NCBI GenBank assembly: GCA_002712005.1
Contig: PASP01000011.1
Span: 95,483 to 159,482 of the forward strand
Source of the DNA: Halobacteriovoraceae bacterium
Lineage (GTDB): Bacteria; Bdellovibrionota; Bacteriovoracia; Bacteriovoracales; Bacteriovoracaceae
DNA length: 64,000 bases
Reading direction: 5' to 3'
Shown here: one piece after another, positions 17,825 to 28,224 of the stretch
Layout: every line of letters begins with the position of its first letter
Position numbering within the stretch: the first letter of the stretch is position 1
The notes under the pieces: model-generated
Told to the model about the DNA's origin: nothing
What the model saw: the letters and a program-made list of their open reading frames with translations, nothing else
Databases searched by the model: none
Program-made: the position numbers and the translations under genes

Positions 17825-18036
17825 TATGAATTTAAGCGGTTTGACCGGCAAAAATTTGGAGCACCAACTGAAGCTTTTCGTTTACCTGCAGTCGAACCAT
17901 TACAAGATGCTGCAAAAGCCAATAGGTCTTGGCTTTCTATTTTAGGAGCATGATAAGTGGCAGGCAATTTCGCCTTGTCATCCTGAATATCATTTTCCCT
18001 ATGTTGTTCATTTAAATCTTTATTCTTAACACTCAT
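17824..18036 (-). CDS. Candidate RiPP precursor peptide
   Basis: 70 residues from ATG 18036. A hydrophilic leader (MSVKNKDLNEQHREND) is followed by YHAPKIESQDLLAFAASC, a Y-x-x-P-x-I leader motif running into an Ala-Ser-Cys boundary as in many PqqD-dependent precursors, and then a small-residue core, NGSTAGKRKASVGAPNFC, with Cys45 and Cys63. Its stop overlaps the HPrK-like start, so it is first in the modification operon. Possible modifications are a thioether from either Cys, phosphorylation of Ser/Thr, or C-C links. The product is not predictable. Confidence 0.65.
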   Translation of the reverse strand: MSVKNKDLNEQHRENDIQDDKAKLPATYHAPKIESQDLLAFAASCNGSTAGKRKASVGAPNFCRSNRLNS

Positions 18037-18042
18037 ATTAAA

Positions 18043-18073
18043 ACTATAACATAGCTGAGGAGATAAAGAACAA
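18043..18073 (-). promoter_or_regulatory. Promoter of the RiPP precursor operon, leaderless arrangement
   Basis: On the minus strand TTGTTC (18068-18073) and TATAGT (18043-18048) are separated by 19 nt; the -10 ends six bases before ATG 18036. No Shine-Dalgarno is seen. A 5-bp hairpin (GGGCA/TGCCC, 18085-18098) lies upstream. Confidence 0.4.
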
Positions 18074-18309
18074 GCAAAAAGATAGGGCATTCTTGCCCAA
18101 AACACTTAAATATAAAGCTTTCTTAATAAGTTCCTCTTAAATGTGATGATAATTTTACTAAAGAAGATCTTTCTTCCTAGTAGGAGAAAGTCAATTAATT
18201 TCGATAACTTATAGTTCCGAAACAGATCTTGCGAAAATTAATCCCTCTCCAGAATAGAAGAGAACTTAGATAAAATAATAATTAGAGGTTTAAAGGATAA
18301 AATAACCAA

Positions 18310-21300
18310 ATGTGTCGCACATTTTCATTTTTCTTCATTCGATTACTTCTGACGTTAGTTCTGTATTTTACAGTTCCCAATATTTACGCTCAAGTTCAAG
18401 GTTATGGTGTATTCCAAGGAAATACTACAACAGCTCCTAGTGATGTCGACAATTTATTTCAAGCAAATCCTTATTCGATAAAATGGAATATTGAGAAATT
18501 TGATTCTAGCTATTTTTCTCATTCCAATACTAATTTCTCGCATCAAATTACTTTTGCGACCGCTGGTAATTTTCACCTCTCTTTATCTATTCCATTAGAA
18601 GAGGTGAGTGGAAATAATAGAAGGTCAGTTAGGGCAGAGGTATATATTAATGGCGCCCCTATTGATATAGGAAGAGCTGAGTCTGGTTATATACGAGATA
18701 ATAACGATCACACAAAGAGCTCCCTTCATTTAGATCTCATTTTATCTGACTTAAAAGTAGATGATATTTTAGAAGTTAAAGTGATTAAGGCAACGACACC
18801 TACCGGGAAAGTTCGTACTTCCGGAGCAAAACTTTTTCTACAGTATATAGAACCTGCCAGAGAGGTTCTCTTATTAAAAGGACAGGAGACGATTGCGGGA
18901 GCTAATTTAAACCCCATTAGCGCTACTCCTTTTTCATGGACAGAGACAGAACTGAAAACAGCCGCTTTTTCTCACTCATCAGCAGCAGGACAAAGCGTGA
19001 CGTTTAATCAAAGTGGTGATTATAGAGTATCTTTAAACATTCCTCTTCAAGATCCATCAGGATGTCCTAATTCAAATTATCGATCATCAGCTCAGGCCAT
19101 AATAAAAGTAAATGGTTCTCAAGTAAATTCAGGTAGAGCATCTCAGGGATATATTAGATGTTATGAAGGTCATCAGTTTTCTTCGCTTCATTGGTTTGGA
19201 GTTCTCCATAATATTAGTTCTGGTCAAACTTTGACAGTAGATTTGGTAGGTGAGGCTGATGTAAATCAACAAATTATTATACCTTCATCGAAAAGTGCAA
19301 GCCTTAGTATCGAAAAGCTAGAGTCAGGTATTAAGAAGATTTCTTTATCCGGTAATCAATTAACGACGGGGAATAACTGGAATCCAACGAATGGTGGAAG
19401 TGTACGTTGGAGTAGTTCCATAGAGAAAGATAGCGATGTCTTTTCTCATTCGACATCAACAAATAATCATCAAATTACCTTCAGTGAAAGCGGTGACTAT
19501 TTAATTCTCTATAATGACGTTTTATCTAGTTCTGTTCAGAGGGCCAATCCTACTGTGCAATTTAGATTAAATGGGTCCCTTCCCGATGGTGCAGAATGTT
19601 CGACACATTATGTGAGAAACTTAAATTCTCATAGTGAATCAAGTTGCTCCTTTTCTTACTTATTAGATAATGTCTCTTCAGGGGACCGATTAGACATTGC
19701 TCTTTCTGCAGAAGCCGCTAATGGAACAGTGAATGATAAGAATAATGCGCAATTAACGATTGTCCAAATTTCGAATAATGAGCCAATTGTTGATTTAGAC
19801 AATATCCCTAATAAAATCATTCATTTTGATTCATCTCGATTAGGAGATGTGTTGGATTCGGTAAATCGTAATGCTTCCGATCTTTCCTTTTCTGGAAATA
19901 TTAAAACATTTAAAGATATTTCAGAGAGTGAATTTCCTCACGATGCCGTTCAAACCAACGCAAGTTATCAGCCGGCCTTTAATCCAGAAACTAAGGTGAT
20001 GTCATTTGATGGAGTAAATGATTATTTCTTTATCGATAATGCAGACGATATTAATACAGGTACTACGAGTGAGAGGACCTTTGCTCTCGTGATAAGAACA
20101 GGCTCCGATGTATCAAGTCGTCAGATGATTTATGAAGAAGGGGGAACAGTACGAGGGATTAATATTTATATTGATAATGGATCAATCTATCTTGGGTTTT
20201 GGAATGATACTAATGATGGTGATGGAAGGCAGGGATTTGTAAGTACGAATACTTCAGTTTCTCCAAGAACGAATTATTACATTACTCTTGTCTATGATTA
20301 TTCAAATTACACTGGACCGTCCGGACCAAATGGATTTTTGAGAGGAATGATTAATGGTACTCCATTTACCTTCTCAGGCACAACGACATCAAGGCTTTAC
20401 AACCATCCAGGGAATATTGGTTTAGGAGCGATGAACAATGGTACTTGCTATCACGATAATTCGTGCCCAGGAGGAAATGGTAATTACTTTGGAGGAGATA
20501 TATTTGAATTCATCGCATATAATTCTGCGATTTCTATCGCAATGGAAACAGAATATTACAATTTTCTATCTGAAAAATGGCCCGACCCATTTCCTGTACG
20601 AAATTTATTACTAGATTCTCAATATGTTTCTACTGCATCTTCTTCTCCTCTCATTACTTGGGATTCAAGTATTTCTACAGATGTTACAGATTATGTAGTT
20701 GGAGTAGGTTCTAATGAAACAAATGATGATGTTCAAGCCTTTACAAGTGTAGGTAATATTAATTCAACAACTGTAAGCGGATTGAATTTAACGGAATGTT
20801 CCAGCTACTATGTTTTAGTTAAAGCTGTAGATAATGAACTCAAAGAATCGACAGTGGAGAGCAGTGTCTTTTTTAAATTCGATGGCACAATCCCAAGTGA
20901 CCCCCAATCTCTAATATCAACAGGTGTTGCCTCAACAGCTCAATCTCCTGACTTTAGTTGGCAACCAGCTGTTGATAACTGTAGTCTTGAAAAATATGAG
21001 GTAGCACTTGGTTCTACTAGTGGTGGTGATGAAATTGAATCTTGGATTGATATTGGTACTAATTTAAACCATACTTTTAGAAATCTAAATTTGAATCTAG
21101 CAACAGATTACTACTTCTCAGTTCGGGCCATTGATGCTGCAGGAAATATTTCACAAGTTGTTTCATCTGCATCTTTTCAAGTCGATTCTTGTGCATCAAC
21201 TGACAGTACAAATCCTTCTGACCCTAGTGGGTTAACAATATCAGGCTCTGCCGGAGCAACTTATTCACCCACACTTAGTTGGAATACAAGTACTGACAAT

Positions 21301-24300
21301 TGTGGTATTAGTCACTATGAGATTGCAATCGGATTAAGTCCTGGAGCAAGTGATGTTAAGAGTTTTACTTCTATATCTGACACAAATAACCACAAATTCT
21401 ATAATCTTTCCCCACCTCTTTTAACAAATACAAATTATTATTTTTCATTAAGGTCTGTTGATCTTGCTGGAAATGAATCTTCTATTGTCTCTTCGAGTGC
21501 ATGGTTATTAGATGGTCCAGGAGGGGTGAACTCAGGAATCTTACTGTGGCTTGATGCCAAAGATGAAAACTCATTTTATCAAGCTAATGATTGTAATTCG
21601 AATCAAGTAACTGCTAATGGACAAAGCATTGGGTGTTGGAAGGATAAATCTTCCAACTCGAATCATGCTGTTGCGAGTGGAGGACAAAGACCACTATTTC
21701 AAACAAATGAGTTTAATGGCGCTAGTGTTGTACAATTTGACGGGTCCAATGACCGCTTGTCTTTTCCCGACCTTAATAATATCCGGACAGCTTTTTTTGT
21801 AAATAAATCTCTTTCTACGAGTTATCAACCATTCTTGGGTCATTCGAGTTCAAATGACTGGTTTACAAATGATGACAGTTTACTGAGTTCCTCTGCCGCG
21901 AGCGCCTTGAGAAATGGAAACTGGAGAGTGTCACGAGTTGATGTAGAAAATCCTCTTCTTTATACCCAAAGTGGTCAGTTCAGTATTACATCTGTAGTCA
22001 GTACAGGGAATGTGTCGGCGAATCACCTTTCTTCTGATCGCTTGCAAAACGGTCGCTTCTTTAATGGACAATTTGCAGAAGTTATTCTTTTTGATCGAGC
22101 ACTAACTCATTCCGAAATAAATGATATTGAAAATTATCTTTATAATAAGTGGTTCTCAATTGCTCCTGAGCAGCTAAGTGGCCTGAGCCTATCATCAGAG
22201 TTTACTGCTATTTCTAATCAGTCACCAGTTCTTACATGGAACGACTCTACAGCATTAGACTTTTCTCACTATGAAGTAGCGTTGGGAGATTCTCCTCATA
22301 CGAATAATATTGCGGGATGGCTGAACAATAATGCAACCAATAGCTTTTCTTACAATTCCTTCAATTTTACTGAATGTACCGATTATTTCTTAAGTGTACG
22401 AGCTGTGGATAGTGATGGAAATATTGGTGAGTCGGCGAGTAGTAATGGTTTTAAGTATGATGGCACAAACCCATCTGGTGTACCCCAAAGCTCGATTTCT
22501 CTGACGGGAGAAGCTTCAATAAGTACCTCACCTATTTTATCTTGGGCTTCGGCAAGTGATAATTGCCAAATTGGTACATATGAAGTCTCCCTTGGTACCT
22601 CGTTAGGCTCAGATGATGTAAGAAGTTGGCAAGATATTGGTAATGTGAATGAGTATCAATACACAGGCCTTTCACTAACTTCTTCAGTAGACTATTTCCT
22701 TAATATTCGGGCCAAAGATGCAGCAGGAAATTTATCGATTTCTAAAAGTTCTGATGCTTGGCAAGTTTCTAATTGTGTGGCTTCAGATACTACGAATCCT
22801 TTACCACCAACATCAGCTTATTTCACGGGAGAAGCCTCTTTGAGGCAGTCTCCTGTATTGTATTGGAGTCCGGGGAGTGATGAGTGTTCCTTTTCTCCCC
22901 ATGAAGTCTCTGTTGGAGTTTCTCCAGGAGATACAAGTATAAGCTCATGGTTGGATGTGGGGGCTCTAGGAAGTTATCAATTTAACCTAAATCAGAACTT
23001 AACTTATGGACAAAATTATTTTTTCAATATTAGGGCCGTTGATCTCGCTGGTAATTATTCAACTGTTCTTTCAAGTTCAGCTTGGAGTTTAAATACTCCT
23101 GGTAATGTAAATCCTCTCGGTCTTAATTTATGGATTGATGTCGATGATTCTGAAACTCTATTTACTGATCAAGCTTGTTCTAATGCCGTCGCAAATAATT
23201 TTGCTCCCGTTGGTTGTGTTAAAGACTTAAGTGGTAATGACAATCATTTAACTATTGGAAGTAATTCCAATAAACCAACTTATATTAATCGCTATTTTAA
23301 TGATAAATTTGGTCTCTATTTCGATGGTGGCTCTAATGAGTTTTTAAACTTTACGAATACTTTAAGTGATATTCGTACTGTTTTTTGGGTAATTAAAGAA
23401 GACGTAGCAAATGCTGGAAATAGCGCGCCTCTATTGGGTGACAATAATGGAACGACTCGTGATTTTAGAAGGGCTTCAACACTAGGTCCATTCTTTTCAA
23501 GTTCAGCAGCAGCGCAGGTAAGAAACGGAAACTTACGACTTAATCAAAGCGATATTAATGGTCAGGTCGTTTCGGTACCTACGTCAGAATCTGTCGTTTC
23601 TCTAGTAACCCAATCAAATGCTACAGCATCAAGTTTTTCCAGAGATAATCTAAGCTGCTGTGGAAATCAAACGTTTGGTGGTGTTTTAGCTGAACTCATT
23701 ATTTTCAATAGAGCTCTAAGTACCAACGAAGTTGAAGATATTGAAAATTATCTTATGACGAAATGGAATATATCAGTTGATTCCACGGAATGGGTTGGTG
23801 GTGTGAGTTCTGACTGGAATAATGCATCTAATTGGTCAAACGGAGTTCCCACTTCTCAAATGGATTGTGTCATAGCAGATCGAACATTTGACCCTGAATT
23901 GAGTGGTGGAGGACATAGTTGTCAAAATTTATTTTTGAATTCAGGTAGTCTTACTTTTCTTAATTCAACAGCAGCTCGTTTAGAAATTTATGGGAATATT
24001 GAAATTAATTCTTCAAATACATCTCTTAATATTAATGATGGTTTAATTAATCTAAAAGACGATGGTTCCAATTCTACAGATCAAATGATCAACTCTGGTA
24101 ATCATACTATGAGATTAGATTTCACTAAATCAGCAGGGGGGAAGGTCACTGTATCACATGATGCGGAACTTCTCGATTTTGAATTACCCTTAGGGGGGAG
24201 TTTTGAATTTGAGGTATCCAGCGGAGTGACTCTTGAACTTCCTCAAGGACTCGTTCAAAGAGGAGCGAGTTTTAATCTTCTTGGAGGAGCCAATTTATTT

Positions 24301-27300
24301 ATTGCTGATGGACAAGGTATCTTGGTTGAAGGTGGAACATTCAAGATTTCAGGTATAAATGATTCTTTGGATCAGAACTTAACAAATAAAGGTCATATTT
24401 TTTCTGATGGAAGATGGAGTTTTGAGGCAACTGGTGGAGGAGTTAGCTTTACTGGTTTTATAATTGATAGAGTTGATGTCAATGGTATTGTTCTTAGTGG
24501 GGACTCTAATTTATTGAGTTTTGACGGAGGGCAATTTGTTCATCTTGTAGAGGATTATATCACTCCTGTTAGGGCCCTTCAGCTAAATACTTCTTCAATC
24601 ATAAGTGAAACAATAGCTAGAAATGTAGGTTTTAATTGGGGAGTGGCCAATTCGGGCTATAGGGGAAATCCTACTTCAGTAGATAATTACTTTCTTGTTT
24701 ATGCACCTAACTGTGGAGGGGGAACTCTTATCTTTGATCAATGGTTTGGTGACTTTTGGGGGGAAAGTGAATCTTTCGATACCGAGCTAAAGCTATATGA
24801 TAATGAGGATGGTGGAAACTGTACTCTAAATATGGATATTGCAGCTTCTCCAGTAACTCTAACTGACATGAGTGCTACTGGTTTCGATCAAAGTATATTA
24901 ATTGAATGGGAAACAGGGTCTGAATTAAATCATCTTGGCTTTAATATCTATCGATCCGAAAGTCCTAACGAAGGGTTCGCCCAAATTAATCAAGACCTCA
25001 TTAGAAACTACCTAACATCTGGAGATTTTAAAGGACGTTATCGATTTGAAGATAAAGAGTTAGATAATGATAGAGTCTACTATTACCTCATAGAAGATGT
25101 CGCAACTGATGGGGAAAGGAAACTTCATGGTCCTGTTTTCGCAAGAACATCTCAAGATGCAGGTGATATTCCTTTACCTGACTCAAATACAAATAGACCC
25201 ATAGATGAGCCTGGGGCAGTTGATTTAGGTGGCGGTGTAAGTTTGTTAACACAAATTAAGGGAAGTTTCAGAGTTTCTATTAATCCTGCAACTCTAACAG
25301 CTTCATTGAGTTCATGGGATAGTGATTACTTAGATTTAGAAATTCCTGGTTATGCTAAGTTTGGTAATGTAGGAAGTCCTGCTCTTTTAGAAAAGAAAAT
25401 TTTAATCCCTGTTTCAGATGCTTATTCATCTGTTGTTTCTGAACGTTATTCAATTACGACAAGCGATGAATCATCGATTTTATCAAATAAGAAAGTTACT
25501 CCAAATCCAAGCTTTGCTACAGATGCATCAGGTGTGCAGAGACCACTTTACTCGATAGATGGAGAAGCTTATGGGCTCAATCAACTTCTACCAGAGAATT
25601 GGTATGAAATAAGCTCCCAAACGGTGAGTATATTAGGTAAACATTACGTTGAAATTATCGTATTCCCCCTAAAGTATAATCCCTCTACAGATGAATTAAC
25701 TAAACTGAATCAGATTATTCTTGATGTTGGATTAGAAGGAAGAATATGGAGTAGAGATCCCAATGAAAGTACTCATACCGTTTCTCCAAATATTGCCGAA
25801 GGGGCCCTGACGATCTCTTATCTTAAAGAAGGAATGTATAAGATTTCTTATGATCAACTCATTGCTGAGCATTTAGCAGGCCCGTTTGACGAATTAGAGG
25901 TCTCTCAAATTCGAGGCTATTATCACAATAAAGAAATCCCTCTTCTTATAGAATCAAGTGACAACTATTTTAATAGTGGTGATGAAATTATTTTCTTTGG
26001 GAAGTATATCGAATCACTAGAGGATCTAAGTGATAATGTGGTTATTAGTCCATATGCGATAGTCAATGACGATGTAGATGAGGGAGATCCTCTAAGAATA
26101 AAAAATCTAAAACCCTTGAATAACTCTTTTACGTCATTAAGAGAAGCATCTCTTGAAACAATTGTTTTTTCGGATGATCAATATGCTGTATTCGATAATC
26201 CTTTAGGAAATGGTTTCGACCATTTATACATGAAGAGAATCTATACTCAAAATGGTGCTGGAATAAATTCGAACTCTCGTCTTGTACTAAATGCTGATAT
26301 CGATGAAGCAGACCAGAATCAAGAAGAAATCCGAATCAGCGTAGACTTGAGTGGTAGAGGTGTATTAGAAGATAACCCCAAACACAATCTAAGATTAACG
26401 GTTAATGGGATTGATGTTGAAGATATTAGTTTTCAAATTAATACTCCTGTATCAATAGACTTTTATGTGCCTCTTCATTATTTCCTAGATGGCAGTAATG
26501 AAATTACTCTTACTGCTTTAGGTAATCTTGTCTCTCCTGGCGACTATGATCTCTTGGATATAAATGAAGTACAAATTACTTATGAGAGAAAATTAATCTA
26601 TGATCGTGAACAAGTCATTCTCAAAGGTGGTTCTGGAGGACAGAAGGTTGAAGTATTCGGAATGGGGTCTTCAGATGTCAGAGTCTTTGATATTGGCGAT
26701 TCATCGAATGTCTTTGAGTATCAAGAAACCTATATCGATAGTTTTGATAACGGTACGAGCTACCTTGTAACTTTTAAGTCTCTTTTTGGAGGATCAAATA
26801 ATTCTGGGGGGGACCAGATCCTAGTTAGGGATAATGAATTTTTTGAGCCCAATCAAATTGAACTTAACTATGGTAGAGATATCCTTCTTCGCAACTATGA
26901 GAATGATTTTGATTACATCATCGTGGCAAAATCGCATTTAATACCCAGTGCTAGAAGACTTGCAGATTATCGTGGTCAAGATGGATTTAATCCCTTGGTG
27001 ATTTCATTTTCTCAAATTTATGATGAGTTTAATCATGGAAGAGTTTCTTCTTATGCCATTAATGAATTTCTCCAATATGCTTATACAAATTGGAAAACGA
27101 AACCAAAATATTTATTTCTATTGGGAGATGCTTCTTATGATCCTAAAGATAGATTAGGGATTATGGGTAAAAACACTGAACCAATTTTTCTAACTTCAGG
27201 AGTTGATAACGACTTTGGTTCAGATTTTTCACTTGGTATTTTAAACTTTGGAGAGGAAGATGAAAGTTTAAGGCCTTATTTATCGATTGGGCGTCTACCT

Positions 27301-28224
27301 ACTGATGATCTATACCTTATTGACTCCTATATTGATAAGTTAATTGATTTCGAAACAGGTTCGGTTAGTCCAATTCAGAATGTAAAAAAATTCGATTTTA
27401 TAATTGGGCAAGGATCCGAAAATGAAAATTTTACTAAAATGGCTTTAGAATTAGGAAACACCGTTCTTTCTTCCAATAGAGAGTTTTCGCTAGAAATGAT
27501 AGATCATAAAGATTATGCGGATAGTGAACTCATGAATGATGAAGTGATCGCTTCCTTTAATGATTCTCCTTTATTTTTGACCTATCTTGGGCACGGAGCA
27601 GAGGATCTATGGGGACTAGATGGTTTCTTCGAGGCAACTCATGCTGATTCATTAGAAAATATGGAAACGCCCATTGTTATAGGACTAAATTGTTTAAATG
27701 GATACTTTTATGATCCAGACGAAACTTGGTATAGTTTAGGGGAAAGCCTTGTTTTAAATCCTAATCACGGAGCAATCGCATTTTACGGATCGACAAGTTT
27801 AACAAGTCCTCAGTCTCAAATTAAATTGGCGACAAGCTTTTTCTCATTATTTGGACAAAAAAGTAAAACCCATCAAACTGATGTGCGACTCGGTGAAGTC
27901 ATGCTTTCATCAAGTCTATCACTTTCTAATAATGAAGTAGATTCAGAGATGCTTAAGAGTTTGATTCTCTTTGGGGATCCAGCTTTAAAATTTCCAGAAG
28001 GAGCATTTTCTAAGCCTATTGCTCCTCCAAAAAGTGCTCTTCCTAAGGAAACGGTGGTTGAAAGTACGAGTTCTGGGGGAGGCTGTTCTCTTCTCGCTGA
28101 TACAGGTGCAGGATCAAAGACAAGTTCACCGATAGATTATTTTTATTATCTAATTGAAGTTCTACTCTATATTCTTATTTATCGTAGAGCAAAGAAGCAT
28201 TTTCTCTTAGCGAAGCGTTTTTAA
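18310..28224 (+). CDS. Giant secreted multidomain adhesin-like protein with C25 (gingipain-like) peptidase and C-terminal sorting tail
   Basis: 3304 residues. Signal peptide (to about residue 27). Three ~150-residue beta repeats follow (about 30-495, each with FSHS and a YIR or YVR motif). Then come LamG/concanavalin-like domains (about 500-770, 1070-1285, 1600-1825) separated by blocks of ~95-residue fibronectin-III-like repeats (FNIRAVDLAGN-type motifs). A W-x(n)-NW-x-NGVP beta region starts near 1827, then a GFNIYRSE FnIII-like domain near 2200, and a C25 peptidase domain from about 2865 (LFLLGDASYDPKD). Catalytic His3095 (YLGHGAED) and Cys3128 (GLNCLNG) are intact. The end carries SSGGGCSLL (Cys3259), a membrane helix and YRRAKK, a sorting signal. 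It is probably a surface protease/adhesin. Start: AAAGGA ten bases upstream. Confidence 0.88.
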   Translation: MCRTFSFFFIRLLLTLVLYFTVPNIYAQVQGYGVFQGNTTTAPSDVDNLFQANPYSIKWNIEKFDSSYFSHSNTNFSHQITFATAGNFHLSLSIPLEEVSGNNRRSVRAEVYINGAPIDIGRAESGYIRDNNDHTKSSLHLDLILSDLKVDDILEVKVIKATTPTGKVRTSGAKLFLQYIEPAREVLLLKGQETIAGANLNPISATPFSWTETELKTAAFSHSSAAGQSVTFNQSGDYRVSLNIPLQDPSGCPNSNYRSSAQAIIKVNGSQVNSGRASQGYIRCYEGHQFSSLHWFGVLHNISSGQTLTVDLVGEADVNQQIIIPSSKSASLSIEKLESGIKKISLSGNQLTTGNNWNPTNGGSVRWSSSIEKDSDVFSHSTSTNNHQITFSESGDYLILYNDVLSSSVQRANPTVQFRLNGSLPDGAECSTHYVRNLNSHSESSCSFSYLLDNVSSGDRLDIALSAEAANGTVNDKNNAQLTIVQISNNEPIVDLDNIPNKIIHFDSSRLGDVLDSVNRNASDLSFSGNIKTFKDISESEFPHDAVQTNASYQPAFNPETKVMSFDGVNDYFFIDNADDINTGTTSERTFALVIRTGSDVSSRQMIYEEGGTVRGINIYIDNGSIYLGFWNDTNDGDGRQGFVSTNTSVSPRTNYYITLVYDYSNYTGPSGPNGFLRGMINGTPFTFSGTTTSRLYNHPGNIGLGAMNNGTCYHDNSCPGGNGNYFGGDIFEFIAYNSAISIAMETEYYNFLSEKWPDPFPVRNLLLDSQYVSTASSSPLITWDSSISTDVTDYVVGVGSNETNDDVQAFTSVGNINSTTVSGLNLTECSSYYVLVKAVDNELKESTVESSVFFKFDGTIPSDPQSLISTGVASTAQSPDFSWQPAVDNCSLEKYEVALGSTSGGDEIESWIDIGTNLNHTFRNLNLNLATDYYFSVRAIDAAGNISQVVSSASFQVDSCASTDSTNPSDPSGLTISGSAGATYSPTLSWNTSTDNCGISHYEIAIGLSPGASDVKSFTSISDTNNHKFYNLSPPLLTNTNYYFSLRSVDLAGNESSIVSSSAWLLDGPGGVNSGILLWLDAKDENSFYQANDCNSNQVTANGQSIGCWKDKSSNSNHAVASGGQRPLFQTNEFNGASVVQFDGSNDRLSFPDLNNIRTAFFVNKSLSTSYQPFLGHSSSNDWFTNDDSLLSSSAASALRNGNWRVSRVDVENPLLYTQSGQFSITSVVSTGNVSANHLSSDRLQNGRFFNGQFAEVILFDRALTHSEINDIENYLYNKWFSIAPEQLSGLSLSSEFTAISNQSPVLTWNDSTALDFSHYEVALGDSPHTNNIAGWLNNNATNSFSYNSFNFTECTDYFLSVRAVDSDGNIGESASSNGFKYDGTNPSGVPQSSISLTGEASISTSPILSWASASDNCQIGTYEVSLGTSLGSDDVRSWQDIGNVNEYQYTGLSLTSSVDYFLNIRAKDAAGNLSISKSSDAWQVSNCVASDTTNPLPPTSAYFTGEASLRQSPVLYWSPGSDECSFSPHEVSVGVSPGDTSISSWLDVGALGSYQFNLNQNLTYGQNYFFNIRAVDLAGNYSTVLSSSAWSLNTPGNVNPLGLNLWIDVDDSETLFTDQACSNAVANNFAPVGCVKDLSGNDNHLTIGSNSNKPTYINRYFNDKFGLYFDGGSNEFLNFTNTLSDIRTVFWVIKEDVANAGNSAPLLGDNNGTTRDFRRASTLGPFFSSSAAAQVRNGNLRLNQSDINGQVVSVPTSESVVSLVTQSNATASSFSRDNLSCCGNQTFGGVLAELIIFNRALSTNEVEDIENYLMTKWNISVDSTEWVGGVSSDWNNASNWSNGVPTSQMDCVIADRTFDPELSGGGHSCQNLFLNSGSLTFLNSTAARLEIYGNIEINSSNTSLNINDGLINLKDDGSNSTDQMINSGNHTMRLDFTKSAGGKVTVSHDAELLDFELPLGGSFEFEVSSGVTLELPQGLVQRGASFNLLGGANLFIADGQGILVEGGTFKISGINDSLDQNLTNKGHIFSDGRWSFEATGGGVSFTGFIIDRVDVNGIVLSGDSNLLSFDGGQFVHLVEDYITPVRALQLNTSSIISETIARNVGFNWGVANSGYRGNPTSVDNYFLVYAPNCGGGTLIFDQWFGDFWGESESFDTELKLYDNEDGGNCTLNMDIAASPVTLTDMSATGFDQSILIEWETGSELNHLGFNIYRSESPNEGFAQINQDLIRNYLTSGDFKGRYRFEDKELDNDRVYYYLIEDVATDGERKLHGPVFARTSQDAGDIPLPDSNTNRPIDEPGAVDLGGGVSLLTQIKGSFRVSINPATLTASLSSWDSDYLDLEIPGYAKFGNVGSPALLEKKILIPVSDAYSSVVSERYSITTSDESSILSNKKVTPNPSFATDASGVQRPLYSIDGEAYGLNQLLPENWYEISSQTVSILGKHYVEIIVFPLKYNPSTDELTKLNQIILDVGLEGRIWSRDPNESTHTVSPNIAEGALTISYLKEGMYKISYDQLIAEHLAGPFDELEVSQIRGYYHNKEIPLLIESSDNYFNSGDEIIFFGKYIESLEDLSDNVVISPYAIVNDDVDEGDPLRIKNLKPLNNSFTSLREASLETIVFSDDQYAVFDNPLGNGFDHLYMKRIYTQNGAGINSNSRLVLNADIDEADQNQEEIRISVDLSGRGVLEDNPKHNLRLTVNGIDVEDISFQINTPVSIDFYVPLHYFLDGSNEITLTALGNLVSPGDYDLLDINEVQITYERKLIYDREQVILKGGSGGQKVEVFGMGSSDVRVFDIGDSSNVFEYQETYIDSFDNGTSYLVTFKSLFGGSNNSGGDQILVRDNEFFEPNQIELNYGRDILLRNYENDFDYIIVAKSHLIPSARRLADYRGQDGFNPLVISFSQIYDEFNHGRVSSYAINEFLQYAYTNWKTKPKYLFLLGDASYDPKDRLGIMGKNTEPIFLTSGVDNDFGSDFSLGILNFGEEDESLRPYLSIGRLPTDDLYLIDSYIDKLIDFETGSVSPIQNVKKFDFIIGQGSENENFTKMALELGNTVLSSNREFSLEMIDHKDYADSELMNDEVIASFNDSPLFLTYLGHGAEDLWGLDGFFEATHADSLENMETPIVIGLNCLNGYFYDPDETWYSLGESLVLNPNHGAIAFYGSTSLTSPQSQIKLATSFFSLFGQKSKTHQTDVRLGEVMLSSSLSLSNNEVDSEMLKSLILFGDPALKFPEGAFSKPIAPPKSALPKETVVESTSSGGGCSLLADTGAGSKTSSPIDYFYYLIEVLLYILIYRRAKKHFLLAKRF

